64,000 bases of DNA, taken from positions 1 to 64,000 of the forward strand of contig SKCR01038892.1 in the NCBI GenBank assembly GCA_019454045.1, read 5' to 3'. Under the pieces are notes generated by a model. That model was not told the DNA's origin. It was given only the letters and a program-made list of their open reading frames with translations, and made no database searches. The first letter of the stretch is position 1, and each line of letters opens with the position of its first letter. This DNA comes from Zanthoxylum bungeanum (Eukaryota > Streptophyta > Magnoliopsida > Sapindales > Rutaceae). Of this stretch, positions 1-10,862 are shown one piece after another. The position numbers and the translations under genes are program-made.

Positions 1-1408
1 TGAGTAGATCGGATAGAGTCAGAAAACAACCTAGGTTATGGGTTTCTGATCTAACCTCATAAAGATGTCAATCTTATGAAGGTATATCCACCGACTAGGT
101 TTTGAGCAAGTGAACGAGGTATCGACTCCCTATTATGGCAAAGTGCCATGAGTCCGAAATGGATTCCATGTATAACAACTATTTTGGATACTAGTTGTTG
201 TACCACAAGGCATTGTGCTATTGGTACATTAAACGTCTTCAAGGAAGACATACATGGAAGGCAACATACCAACGTACAAAGCTGGGCTTTTGACGGAAAG
301 GTATCGTATAATCAACTTATGTGTTAATAACGATTCAACCTTTTACCTGTTGACATGGTAATATCCATTTTGAAGATGCTTGTGTGATAACTGCATATTT
401 CATTTATGAAATGTGTCAGTTGCAGATCAAAATCGCTTTCCTGAAAAGGAAACCTTTTGGAGGATGCTTACAACATCCTGACGATTTTGTATAACCGACA
501 AACAAGGTTTGCAGGTTATTCGATCCATGTTTGGATTGAAGCACGCATAGGTTCTAGGAATTATCGTTTTGATGTAATCATAATGGAGTATGATTTAATT
601 CAAAACGAAATGATTCTTGTCTATATAAGGAGGTTAGTGGGAGAGCACTGATAATTAAATTCCCATAAAACAATCGGTGAAAGCTTGGCTTTCAAAGAAA
701 TTCTCTGTAGAATTCTGGGGAGTAACAACCTTTATTCAAGGAATAAAGATCTACAGGGATAGATTTGGAGTTGTTAACACTCTGGAAATTGTACATTTAA
801 AATGTACTTGTATTGGTGTCTCATACGCTTCGACCATATGGAGTCACAATCGGGTCAATCCAAGTGATAGTCACTGGATTGAAGATTAAGAACATTTGTT
901 AGTATCTGAGAGAACTAAAGATGTTGTCTTAAACTATGGAGATGGAGAACTTGAAGGGACTAGGATCACTGCTGCAAGTTTCCAAACCGGTAAATACTGC
1001 GGTACTATAAAAGTTTGAACACTGGGACATTGAGCTGGAAATATTCCGAGCAAGATAACTGTTGCCGAATTAACAACAAATGCGGATTATTACTGCAGCA
1101 GAGGCAGCAATAGAAGCCATTTGGATCAATAATAAATCTAATTAAATTAGATATAGTTCTTTTAGCCGCTGAGCTAGGCGTCAGCACAGGCTAAGGAATT
1201 AAAGGTCTCATCGACGATCCAGATATATACTTCTATATCATCTGATTCGTTCGGATCAACATCGTGGCGATGTGATGATCGTATAAATCGCGTCAGAAAA
1301 TAATTACGCAAATCCGCTGACGAAAACCTTTCCTCAGCAATTTAAGCGAACCGTACATAGTTCGGGTGTTAGACACTCGAGTGACTGGCTATGTGCCAAG
1401 TGGGAGAT
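1..1408 (+). pseudogene. Copia A pol remnant: reverse transcriptase to RNase H C-terminus
   Basis: This is the 3' half of a Ty1/copia polyprotein, entered from off-window and broken by many stops and frameshifts. Near 565-615 the read SRNYRFDVIIMEYDLIQNE matches the copia RT block usually written SWNxRFDxxIxxxGFxxNxDEPCVY. A degenerate RNase H follows at about 1010-1260 (SWK, ELGV and AQAKE-like remnants). The C-terminus at 1311-1370 reads NPLTKTFPQQFKRTVHSSGV and runs on to DWLCAKWEIV, whose last codons overlap the polypurine tract. The same region recurs at 57180-58569 in the second Copia A copy, so frames can be checked by alignment. It cannot encode a working enzyme. Family call is sure; lineage within copia (Tork-like by motif style) is a guess. 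Confidence 0.85.
1399..1408 (+). other. Polypurine tract of Copia A
   Basis: The purine-rich run AAGTGGGAGA lies directly before the LTR start, as expected for the plus-strand priming site in reverse transcription. The same run stands at 58570-58579 before the other Copia A 3' LTR. Confidence 0.85.
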
Positions 1409-3475
1409 TGTTGAAAAAAATGACCCATAGCGTCACTATTTGTACAGATCACGGTGTTGTTATACAAATTAACTATGTGACAAGGAAATTGCACTCTCAT
1501 CATTTGTGATTAGATCACCATAAATATATAAATGAAGAGAGGTCCATATGATTAGTTCCTGGATTGAGAATGATATGAGACAGTATCAATCCCCGAAGGA
1601 TTAATCATTAAATATCCCTAGCCGGAGTATTATCGAGACTGGACATCGATAATGCGGAATAAGCTAGTATTGCACTTGTGTGCGTTGTGAGGGCACAACG
1701 ACATAGTTCTCATATATATAAGTATTGGATACTTATGCAAGTGCGATAGGAGGTCGTGTTTCACCGATGGTATGGGAAACAGCTTCGCTCTGGATAGACC
1801 CCTCGGAATCCCATTGGTATTATGACTATGTGTTTATGGGAGGCCGAAATCAAGGTAGGTGTGTATAGTCTAACCTGAGACTTGCATCGCTAATACTTAC
1901 GATAATCGGTAGACTTTGGTCTTGGTGGTACAGGGCTTTAACCGGTTCTACGTACACCACTTCTGGGTTTATCAGAGAGTCGTAGTGTATTGGGTGTGAT
2001 GTCAAGACGGAAGTATCACTTCAGTCATATTGGAGATGATGTCACGCAGGATATGGTTAGTGCTCTTAAGTGTTGCGCAACCAATCAGGATATTGTGACC
2101 AGGTCATGAATATCCGATTATAGAGACTAGTTACCAGACATCCGACATGTGCTTCGGACGGGGCAGACACTTATCCAGCCCCAGCCCTAGCACGTGACTA
2201 TCCGATACTGGGCCGATATACACAATACTACGGTATACTACTTGATACAGATCTATATATTCCTGTAAGAATATTTCTGGAGAATTGGGTAGGCATGGTG
2301 CTTTGCTAGAAGCCAACCTGTCTTGTAAATCGGTATAAACGTAGTATGAGGTACTTACGTGTTCGGATAATCCGACGACCGTATTTACTGCCAACATATC
2401 CGGAGATCTCATGGGTCGCTTCCTGAAGATTCACCGATGATGTATAACTCGCACTTAATTAATCTAGGATTAATTAGAAGAGAGAGAAAATAATCTGGGA
2501 TTAACTGCGGAGATATTTTATCTGGGATAAAATATTAATTAAAGAGAGAGAACGATTAATTTGGAATTAATCGATAAAATTATATATTTGATATATTATT
2601 AGAAATTGGATTTCGACGCGGAATTAAAATTAGATTTTAATTCGGGCGAACGAATTAATTTAGAATTAATTCGTTAGCGACTTGAATAGTGATTTCGCTA
2701 GGCGTAATCATTTAATTACGACGCGACGGAAAATTCGTTATTTTGGAATTAGCGAACCCGAGCCCGGGATTATTTGCGAGCGCATTCGCATTTCGAATTC
2801 GAGTGCGGCACGCAAGTCAAATCATGCGTCAAATCGCTAGTCACATCAAGCGTCAAACCAAATGTCACTTTGAGTGATATGACATGTTGTCACTTGATTT
2901 GAGTGATTGATGTAGAAGTTGAAAAAGCAACATTTGCTTTTTACTTTTTGACTTTTGTATTAAAGTAATATATATGTTTTATTTAATTTACTTGGTAAAT
3001 ATATAAAACAAAATGAAAAAGCTTTTCTCTCTCTCTCTTGCAATGACTTACGGTTTTAGGCTTTTGGAGCCAAAAACCCTTCACCTCTCTCACGGTCTCC
3101 TTGGCCGATTCTTCTTCATCTTTTCTTCTGGTTTGACCGAGCAAATGAGAAGCAAGGAAGAAGATGTGGTGCTAGCACACACCTTGGGTTATATTATGGT
3201 GATAGGGAAACGAATTTGTGAGCTTGGAAAGCTTGAAGCTTTGAGCTTCCATGGAGTCTTTCATGGCCGATTATTGGAGCCTCAAAACAGCCCCCCAACC
3301 GAGCAGTCCACTGCATGAGGAAGCTATTGCCGAGCTTGGAGGGAGGCAAAAACGCAACTTGTTCTTCATTTCATCAAAACCCGTTCAATGTGAGTTTATT
3401 CCGCACCTCCTTTGATGTGTATTCACTCGTTTTTATGCATGATTTATGATCTTGGGACTTGATTGAAACTCAACA
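1409..3475 (+). repeat. Copia A 3' LTR
   Basis: The LTR begins TGTTGAAAAAAATGACC straight after the polypurine tract and ends ...GAAACTCAACA, giving the usual TG...CA ends. It aligns along its length with the LTRs at 51189-52937 and 58581-60565. Downstream sequence is a Tat-T tandem array (next repeat text CCCGGAACTACAA), so this element inserted into that array; its 5' half is outside the window. At 2456-2755 it carries a run of short AT-rich hairpins, described separately. TATA-like stretches occur near 1711 and 2990, but I cannot tell which is used. Confidence 0.88.
2456..2755 (+). promoter_or_regulatory. Cluster of short hairpins with TGG/TAG loops in a Copia LTR
   Basis: At least seven near-perfect inverted repeats follow each other, each with a three-base centre. 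2456-2476: 9-bp stem, loop TAG. 2491-2503: 5 bp, TGG. About 2514-2536: 10 bp, TGG. 2553-2573: 9 bp, TGG. 2602-2614: 5 bp, TGG. 2621-2643: 10 bp, TAG. About 2649-2675: 12 bp, TAG. A weaker one lies at about 2731-2755. The same series occurs in the other Copia A/A2 LTRs here. Function unknown; it could act as structured RNA or as DNA cruciforms. Confidence 0.75.
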
Positions 3476-4560
3476 CCCGGAACTACAATTGCTGATACAG
3501 TGGGTCCACGACCCTGGGACGCATCCCAATAACTGTAACAGACAACGGGGGCCTCGACCCTGGGACGCATCCCAATACCGCTGACAATGTGGGTCACGAC
3601 CCTGGGATGCATACCAAAACAGATGATGCAGGGAGCCTCGACCCTAGGACGCATCCCCAAAACCGTTGATGATGTGGGCCTCGCCCCCGTGACTCATCCC
3701 CAAAACTAACCCAACGCAAGCCGAAGAAACTTATTTGAAGGTCTTCAGTGTACGAGTGAAGTTTCGCAACTTGTCTCCCATTCAGCAGTTTTTTCTTCGG
3801 CAGAATCTAACTCTCCTTTTCACTTTGATGGGGAGTCCCGCTGCAACATCGGTAAAAGACTTTCTCACAGCGATGTCTAAGACATCGATTGATGCTGATG
3901 TGGGCCTCGACCCTGGGACTCATCCCCAAAACTGATACTGATGTGGGCCTCGGCCCACAGACTGATACTGATGTGGGCCTCCCCCCAAACTGATACTGAT
4001 GTGGGCTCGTCCCCAAACCGATACTGATATGGGCTCGCCCCCAAACCGATACTGATTTGGGCCTCGCCCCCAAACTGATACTGATGTGGGCTCGCCCTGA
4101 AACCGATACTGATGTGGGCTCGCCCCCAAACCGATACTGATATGGGCCTCGCCCCCAAACTGATACTGATGTGGGCTCGCCCCCAAACCGATACTGATGT
4201 GGGCCTCGACCCTGCGACTCATCCCCAAAATTACTGATGATATGTGTGGGCCTCGACCCAGGGACGCATCCCCAAAACCGTTGATGATGTGGGCCTCACC
4301 CCCGAGACTCATCCCCAAAATTGCTGATGATATGTGTGGGCCTTGACCCTGGGACGCATCCCCAAAACTGATGTTGACGTGGGCCTCGACCCTAGGACTC
4401 ATCCCCAAACTGATACTGATGTTGTGGGCCTCAACCATGGGACGCATCCCCAAAACTACTGATGATGTGGGCCTCAACTCTGGGACGCATCCCCAAAACT
4501 ACTACTGATGTTGGCCTCGCCCCCGGGACTCATCCCCAAAACAAATACGTTGTTGCTTCT
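3476..4560 (-). repeat. Tandem-repeat array in the 3' non-coding region of Tat-T1
   Basis: About 1.1 kb of diverged tandem units with the theme GATGTGGGCCTCGACCCTGGG followed by ACTCATCCCCAAAACTGATA. Short units of roughly 27-30 bp dominate 3930-4200; longer ones of about 50-60 bp flank them. The array lies between the pol end (4720) and where the 3' LTR should be, left of the Copia A insertion. Large tandem arrays in this spot are known for Ty3/gypsy Tat-lineage elements. Long open frames through it are a by-product of units whose length keeps frame. Confidence 0.8.
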
Positions 4561-4719
4561 GGTTGGCTTGCATTTGCCGCTTTCTTCTTTTCTTCTTTGA
4601 AACCTGTGAATACAAAACAAAACAAAACACAAAAAAGAATGCAGATACGTTATGTGTATGCATGCATGCATGAATTCCTTATCCTGTTGGGTTAGGTCTT
4701 CTGCCATATCGTATCTTTC
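4561..4719 (-). other. Conserved block downstream of Tat-T pol
   Basis: This stretch (TGGTTGGCTTGCATTTGCCG, then a run of AAAACAAAACA and repeated GCATGCATGC) recurs near 31165-31330 and 40165-40325. It is therefore a fixed part of the Tat-T 3' region between the pol stop and the tandem arrays. I see no recognisable product in it. Confidence 0.6.
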
Positions 4720-4885
4720 TTAAGCGAAGTACCGTTTCAATCTATCCACGTTGATCGGCTCGGTGAACTCGTTCCCTTCCAAATCTGACAGTCTCACTGC
4801 CCCATTTCCCAAATTCTGAATGGCTATCCTATCTTTCTGCTCGCTTCTTCCGAGGATTCCCCGTGTTCTAAACATCGCTGAGTAT
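4720..4885 (-). pseudogene. Tat-T1 pol C-terminus (integrase tail)
   Basis: Read on the minus strand, this gives GAVRLSDLEGNEFTEP followed by INVDRLKRYFA and a stop at 4720-4722. That is the standard C-terminal tail of plant Ty3/gypsy pol (usually xYxLxDxxGxxLPRPWNxxHLKxYY). The frame degenerates upstream around 4860-4885. Reverse transcriptase, RNase H and the integrase core, which should lie between this tail and gag, are absent: only about 290 bp separate the two. The element is thus internally deleted. Confidence 0.8.
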
Positions 4886-5175
4886 CATGTTTTTTTCAAA
4901 TATACTCTTGTTGCACGTTGAAAGGAAAAGACTCAGGCAAGTAAGCGAAATAAACGTATTTATTATCATCAAGAAAAGGTTCGAACAAGCAGAAAAAATC
5001 AATGTCTTTATTAAAATTGCAAGATCAAATAAACTAGGAGGAACAACTTCATCATTCGCATCATTGCCTTCTAAATCGGCCTATGGTTCTCTACTGCTGT
5101 CGTTCCTTATCCCTATGAAAGAAACTGGGTGGTTGAGAGCTGGGAGGACAAACCTTTCGGGTAGGTCGGAGTTGA
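4886..5175 (-). other. Sequence at the Tat-T1 internal deletion
   Basis: About 290 bp between the pol tail and gag. It is A-rich, and I recognise no domain on either strand. It probably mixes the end of gag with the scar of the deletion that removed most of pol. Confidence 0.4.
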
Positions 5176-6481
5176 TCATGTAGGTAGGCGGTGGGATGGA
5201 GTGATACTTCGGTAGGGGTTCCGGTGTGTGTTGGGTTGTTCTTTCTCAGGATCGGGTATTTTATGGGCATCAATGAGGTTTTGGATTTCATACCTAAAAT
5301 GGGTGCAGCTGTCAGTTTTGTGGCCTCTCCTCTGATGGAAGTTGCAATATAGGCTTAGGTCAAGGTTGGGTGGTATAGGATCTGGAAGTGGTTTAGGCTC
5401 TAAGGGTTTTAGGAGTCCTTGCGCCTTCAACTCATCAAGCACCTTAGATAAGGCTTCCCCAAGTTTGAGAAATGCTGGTTCCTGATGGCAGCAACATCAG
5501 CAGTAGCGGTCTTGGTCTCAGAATGTCCCCCAAAAGTCCTTATATTCTGGCCATAGAACATTCTATTCTCTGCTTCTTCTTCTTCAATATTCATGACAGT
5601 CTCCCTCAACTGTCAAAAATATGCAATCATGGAGGTCATCCTTCTCAACTTGCCATAAATGGAGGGCTTGGTGCCCTTGATGATCATTTTGATCTGGTCC
5701 TTCTCCAAAGGCCGAGTCTGCATCTTCAAAAGATGGCTTCTCCAGCGGAATACATACTCTTTGAAGCTCTCCTCCGGATTCTGCTTGGTGTTCTCCAAAT
5801 CGCGGAGTGACAAGTCAATCTCCAAATCTGTAACATATTGTTTCAAGAAGGCCTCCGCCAATTCCCTCCAATCTTCCTTAACCTTTCTTTCAAGGCTGTA
5901 CCACACTACGGGTGCCCCTCAAGTGACATCCCTAAAATCTTCTGAACTTGGCGTTGTGAAAGGCCTACTGAACTCATTACCGAGACATATTGTAGGAGAT
6001 TGACCCTCGGATCCCTATTCCTATTGAACTTCGCTATATCCGGCATTTTGAACTGAGCCGACAGCTGTTCTTCAAAATTCATCGCCTCATAATCTAGCAA
6101 GTCTTCATGCTTACCCTTCAGTTTACGGGCAACTGACTCCACCTGATCCCGGAGCTTCTGCAATTCTGCCTGAGACCTAGTCATTCTTCCTGCTGCATAT
6201 TCAGCCATGTCATCATCAAAAGCGGGGATGTCATCCCCTAACCTGTTCGGAGGCTCCTCACGCCTCATATCCTCAGAGTTTCCCCCAGGACGGGGCACTG
6301 CCATATTAGCCATAGCAGTAGTCAAGGTTTGCAACTGTTCAGTAACCTTGGTGAGATTGGTCTCTAACTGATCCATACGGGATACCTCGTTCTCTGATTC
6401 ACTAATGTTTGCTATCGGCCTTTTGATTAGTCTTCCCCATTTCCTAACCCAACGAGAATCTATGGTGGCTCTTGAAGACAC
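5176..6481 (-). pseudogene. Tat-T1 gag (capsid and nucleocapsid)
   Basis: This minus-strand gag is broken into three frames. From 6481 down to 5906 the N-terminal part reads MSSRATIDSRWVRKWGRL, then an Asp/Glu-rich stretch and LSAQFKMPDIAKFNRNRDPR, where the capsid domain starts. From 5906 to 5613 comes the retrotransposon gag core (DWRELAEAFLKQYVTDLE, ESFKEYVFRWRS). The last part, 5442-5176, has the nucleocapsid knuckle YCNFHQRRGHKTDSC, the CX2HX4GHX4C form common in plant Ty3/gypsy gag. Frameshifts near 5906 and 5610-5440 and loss of pol downstream leave it non-functional as an autonomous unit. The start is the first Met after the leader, in a frame with no earlier Met nearby. Confidence 0.85.
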
Positions 6482-7511
6482 AAAGGGTTAACATGATGCG
6501 TGTATGCATGAGGTGCATGAGATGTGTGCGACATATGAAATATATAAGTTGGCCCATTATCATTTTAAAGCATTCAATCATGCTATTTGCGAGGTGTAAA
6601 CTTATCCCAGTTGAAAAAGGCCCAACAAGTTTACACTTTTGCGATAACATGGCTAAACAACTTCAAATGATAAGAAGCCCAAACACAAAATGGTCCATCG
6701 GCATTTTAGAAACGTTTAGCCCAATTGTCATAAGATACGAACTCATCCCAGTTTAAATGGCCCAACAAGTTCGCATTTCTGACAAGAGGTCCAACTGAAC
6801 CCAAATGATGATGGTCCTAAGCATAATCATAAACAAACAATTTCAATTGAGTGGCCCATCGGCATTTTAGAAACTTTTAGCCCAATTGTCATAGGATACG
6901 AACTCATCCCAGTTTCAATGGCCCAACAAGTTTTCATTTCTGACAAGAAGTCCAACTGAATCCAAATGATGATGGTCCCTAAACACAAGCAAAAGGAAAT
7001 AGTTTCTATTGGTCATACAACTATGGTCTACATGTGGTTTTACGGGAGTGCGGACAAAGGCTCCCGCTGACGAAGGATTACCTACAACTAGGACTCCCCA
7101 CTCAAGGGTTCGAGCGACTAAGTGAGCGTACCTTTTTTATACTTTAAGGTACGTGCCAACGAGTTATGGTGTGTGACTAGCTGTCAAATGGATTTCCCAT
7201 TGTAGATTCCCTAGAGAGAGGGTGGTGCGAACTCTCTTAAATACCCAAGTCTCTTAGGCTCTTATCGCCTTGGTGATAGGAATAAACAATAAGTCCTCTA
7301 AATTAGTCTGTCACAATGAGCTACGGGTAATGATTATCTAGGTGCCTTCACAGCTTTTCCTTAAAGAAATGTAGTGAATGAAGGAAGACACAAAACCATC
7401 ACCTAGCCTTAACAATGCCTTTAATTAAACCCCTTCGACCTACTATAGACACGGTTAACTAAATCACAAATCTCAATCATAACAAGACACTATTTCGGGG
7501 AAGATCCTCTA
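6482..7511 (-). other. Tat-T1 untranslated leader
   Basis: The stretch between gag and the primer site has no coding sequence I can support. It contains the direct repeats at 6545-7000. From about 7045 to 7511 it is nearly the same as 32600-33087, the leader of Tat-T2, which confirms both as the same family. Confidence 0.75.
6545..7000. repeat. Three direct repeats of about 155 bp in the Tat-T1 leader
   Basis: The phrases CATCGGCATTTTAGAAAC, ACTCATCCCAGTTT and TGGCCCAACAAGTT recur in order at about 6690-6850 and 6851-7000. A more diverged copy lies at about 6545-6690 (CTTATCCCAGTTGAAAAAGG, CCCAACAAGTT). The first two copies are clearly alike; the third is partial. Confidence 0.7.
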
Positions 7512-7530
7512 TCCCCAGTGGAGTCGCCAG
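7512..7530 (-). other. Primer binding site of Tat-T1
   Basis: On the minus strand, two bases after the LTR end, the sequence reads CTGGCGACTCCACTGGGGA. TGGCGACTC at this place is the tRNA-complementary site used by Tat/Ogre-like plant gypsy elements (tRNA-Arg as I recall; the tRNA assignment is from memory). The matching site of Tat-T2 is at 33088-33106. Confidence 0.8.
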
Positions 7531-8079
7531 ACTGTAGGACACAGATGTTGACGATGTTGTTCTAGGCTCGCGGCCTAGTTGGGAGTACGGAGTAGCCCGC
7601 GGGGGAGCTAAACCAGAGAAATAACATGGAGTCGCCACCCGGTGTGAACCTGGAAAATGATTTAAGGCCGCACTCACACCTCGCAAGGGAAGACCTCAAA
7701 CCGTTGGGTTCGGAATGGTCTCTTACTTATGCCACTAGTAATGATATGATTTGTGCAATATCTTAACCGAATCTACGCAACATATATGTTCAAAAGTGTT
7801 ATATTCCTAAGTTCACATGCATAAAAATAAAGATCATATCTAAGTTTGCATGCATAACAGTAAAATGGAATGACGGCAAACATATAATTTCATAAGCACA
7901 TTATATTCATGGATACGGAAACACAAGTAAATGATAATTACACAAGCATGCATAATGAAGAGAAGCAATTATATACATAATGCAAATAGATGATTAAAGA
8001 GGCAATTATACATCGAAATAAACGTGCAATGATGCGATACGGAAAAGCAAATAATGGAATAGTAAATGGCGCGGCAAAG

Positions 8080-8860
8080 TATCGCGGTAAAAGTAGCCTT
8101 TTAAGATTTTCTTCCCTCAAATATAGAACCTTTAGACCAACGTAATAAGCCCATGCGCGTTACATTATAATGCATGATTAAACAAGGAGATGGCATACAA
8201 CAAGCAAATAACGGAATAATAAAAAGCGCGGTAAAATGTCGTGGCAAATGTGGCCCTTAGGCTTTTGATCCCTCGAAATGGAGGACCTTTAATCCAACTT
8301 GATTTGCCCATGGGCATTACATTACAATGCATAAAAATATATAAGACAAGGATATGGGACTTCGCATGTCCGATAAAACGTATCTCACATTCAATCGAAC
8401 ATACTTCGTCCGGCGCGACAAAACGTCTTGGCAAAGGTAGCCTTTAGGCTTTTTATCCCTCAAAATGGAGGACCTTTAATCCAACTTGTTTTGCCCATGC
8501 GCACTATATCATCAATACATAAACAAATAACGTACACAAAGTAAAATGGCGTAATAATAAAAGGCGCGGTGAAATATCATGGTAAAGGTAGCCTTTTAGG
8601 CTTTTCTTCCCCCAAATGGAGAGTTTAGACCAACGTAATAAGCACATGCGCATTACATTACAATGCATAAAAATAAATAAGATGAGGATATGGGACTTTG
8701 CATGCCCGATTAAAAGTATCTTGCATTCAATCGAACATACTTCGTCCGGCGTGACAAAACGTTCCTGGCAAAGGTAGCCCTTAGGCTTTTTACCCCTCAA
8801 AATGGAGGACCTTTAATCCAACTTGTTTTTCCCATGCGCACTATATCATCAACATATAAA
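8080..8860 (-). repeat. Five tandem LTR repeats with alternating 155/185-bp spacing
   Basis: A core reading AAATGGAGGACCTTTAATCC, with TAGGCTTTT before it and CCCATGCGC after, recurs at about 8110, 8270, 8457, 8609 and 8793. Spacings alternate between about 155 and about 185 bp, so the higher-order unit is about 340 bp. The solo LTR has only two related units (about 11817 and 11995), and the LTR at 33109-35315 has none that I can see. Confidence 0.75.
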
Positions 8861-10178
8861 CAAATAACTTGCAGAAAATAAATGGCGGAATATAAAATGT
8901 GGATAATAAAAACACAAGATAAATAAAGCAAAATTTGTGTCGTTTGCTCAAGTGGTACGTGGAGTTGTCTCCCAAGTACAGACCGCACTACCGTCCATTC
9001 AGATTTGGCTATGGAATTTAGGTCTGGGTTTCCATCCTATATACCATGAGACGACACATTTTCCATTCATTCAAGGGCCACAACACACACTAACCAACGA
9101 CTCTCATGCAAATAAAATAAATAAAACAATTAAAAGATGAATGAAAATAAATAAGAAAAATGCCCTCAGGTCTAACCTTTTAAATCATCTCTCGGAAGTA
9201 TGGTATACGGTCGTCGGAAGGGTTGATGCTCTGTAACTCCTCCGGTTCACTAGTTCAACATTTTCCCTCGCTGTTTCGCTGTTTGGGCTGCTGTTTTCGC
9301 TCTGTTTCACTGATGTTTTGCTGCTATTTTCAATCACTATTTTGCGGTAAAAGGTTAATGTTTTTACGGTAAAAAAGGCTACTATTTTGCGGTAAAAGGC
9401 TACTATTTTCGCTGTTTTAAAGATGCAATTTTTGCGGGTGTAGTTTACGGTTTAGGGTGCATCTTTTGAGGGTGCAATTTGCAGTTTAGGGTGCAGTGTT
9501 TAGGTGCAGTTTGGAGACGTGAATGAGGGCTACTTTTTGGCCGTTTGTATGTATGTTTTGATCGTGCGTGAGATCGTGTGGCCTGTGAGACGTGAGCGTT
9601 TAGTGTGTCAGTGTTTGTTGATGGCTTTGGTGAAGTGGGCGATTGCTGGCTTATGCGCTGAAGGGCTATGGATTTGTGGAGGGTTTATGTGTTAAGGGGC
9701 TGTTAATTCGTGAGTGGGTTTATGCGTTAAATGGGTGTTGGTCTCTGAGTTGGCAGTGGCTGCGTGAAAGGCTTGGCTGTTTGCGTGAGTGATGAGCTAG
9801 GGTCTGTGGAGTTGCTGCACACGCTGGGTTTTATTTGCGTGAAGGTATGGCTTGTGTGAGGGTTATTTTAGTCGGTGGAAGGGGTTGGCTTCATGGCTTT
9901 TCGTGTAAGTCGTATGTGTGTTACGTGAAGGCTAGTGCTTTAGGGTTTTTATATTAATCGGTTGAGAGAGAGAGGAAATAGCTTTGGTGTTTTTTGTTTC
10001 TTTTTGTTGTTGGTGCCGTGAGTTAGAGCTAGGAGGTCTCAATGGTTGATTTTCGGTTTATTTTATAGAGAAAGGCTACGGTTTCTTTTGTGTGAATAGG
10101 AAAAGAATCAATGTAATCATGAGTGGCATCTCCTAATTAGTGTCTCGCAAGGAAAATATCTAGTTAATTGGGGACATG

Positions 10179-10183
10179 ATTTG
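10179..10183. other. Target-site duplication ATTTG, left copy
   Basis: ATTTG precedes the solo LTR start at 10184, and ATTTG follows its end at 13362-13366. A perfect 5-bp duplication around a single LTR marks a solo LTR. Confidence 0.9.
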
Positions 10184-10847
10184 TGTAGGCATTGCATTTT
10201 CGCATGTGAAACCCGATGATGAGTCTCAGTTGGAGGCACTACCTTTTTAGCTAAGGATATTGCGGGAAACGGAGGTCGGAATGGGAAATTCAGAATAAGT
10301 ATGTCATCAGATTCATTTCGCAAGTTCACTGTCTTCGTTAGTGCTGCGTTTATTACTTCGTTCGAACGTCAAGCAGATTGCGGGCGTTCGTGTAGCGTTC
10401 GAATGGGCGTTCGAACGGCGTCGGTATTTCTGGTTTTGCTGCTAGCCTCACACCCCAGCCCAATTAGCCCCCCAAAGCCTATAAAACACATCCCAATTAA
10501 TAAAACACATTTTAAACACACATGGAAATTAAATTAAATATTAATTAGATAATGTAATTAAATAAAATAATTAATTAAGTCATATACCAAATTAAATAAA
10601 ACATAATATAATCATACCTAATTAAAATAAATCAAATATATTAACTTTCTAACTAAACAAAATCACATACTAAATTAAAAAGATGTCATGCCTAATTAAA
10701 ATCAATAATAACAAATTAAATTTTGTATTCCTAATCTAGCCAAGATTTGTCCCCCCTCAATCTAATCATTTCCTTGTTGAATACCAAATCAAATCCTCCT
10801 TTTAATGCCAAAATCCCTTCCTTGTGAGACAAGGGAAGCCCTAGTCA

Positions 10848-10862
10848 TTCTCTATATAAACA
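10848..10862 (+). promoter_or_regulatory. Candidate TATA box of the Tat-T LTR
   Basis: TCTATATAAACACCC stands in the middle of the LTR, followed by a C-rich region typical of plant start sites. This is inference from sequence form only. Confidence 0.45.

Larger units (their letters stand above)
7533..10183 (-). repeat. Tat-T1 5' LTR, part 1 (3' portion)
   Basis: On the plus strand this piece starts TGTAGGACACAG, the complement of the LTR end CTGTGTCCTACA. It continues with a block shared with the solo LTR and with 33109-33280 (TTCTAGGCTCGCGGCCTAGT, GTCGCCACCCGGTGTGAACC). It is cut at 10183 by a nested solo LTR and resumes at 13367. The two parts sum to about 3.1 kb, close to the 3178-bp solo copy. 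No coding capacity is seen. Confidence 0.88.

Noticed and set aside
3920..4477. A 185-codon minus-strand open frame with a repeating MSPRVEAH/ISIGLGASPHQY pattern
   Set aside because: It lies wholly in the tandem array. Several frames are open on both strands because units share length and lack stops, and the corresponding frames at 28-31 and 38-40 kb differ in length and frame.
9504..9695. Short Cys/Trp-rich frame in the Tat-T1 LTR
   Set aside because: It lies in LTR sequence, has no homologous frame in the other LTR copies and no domain.
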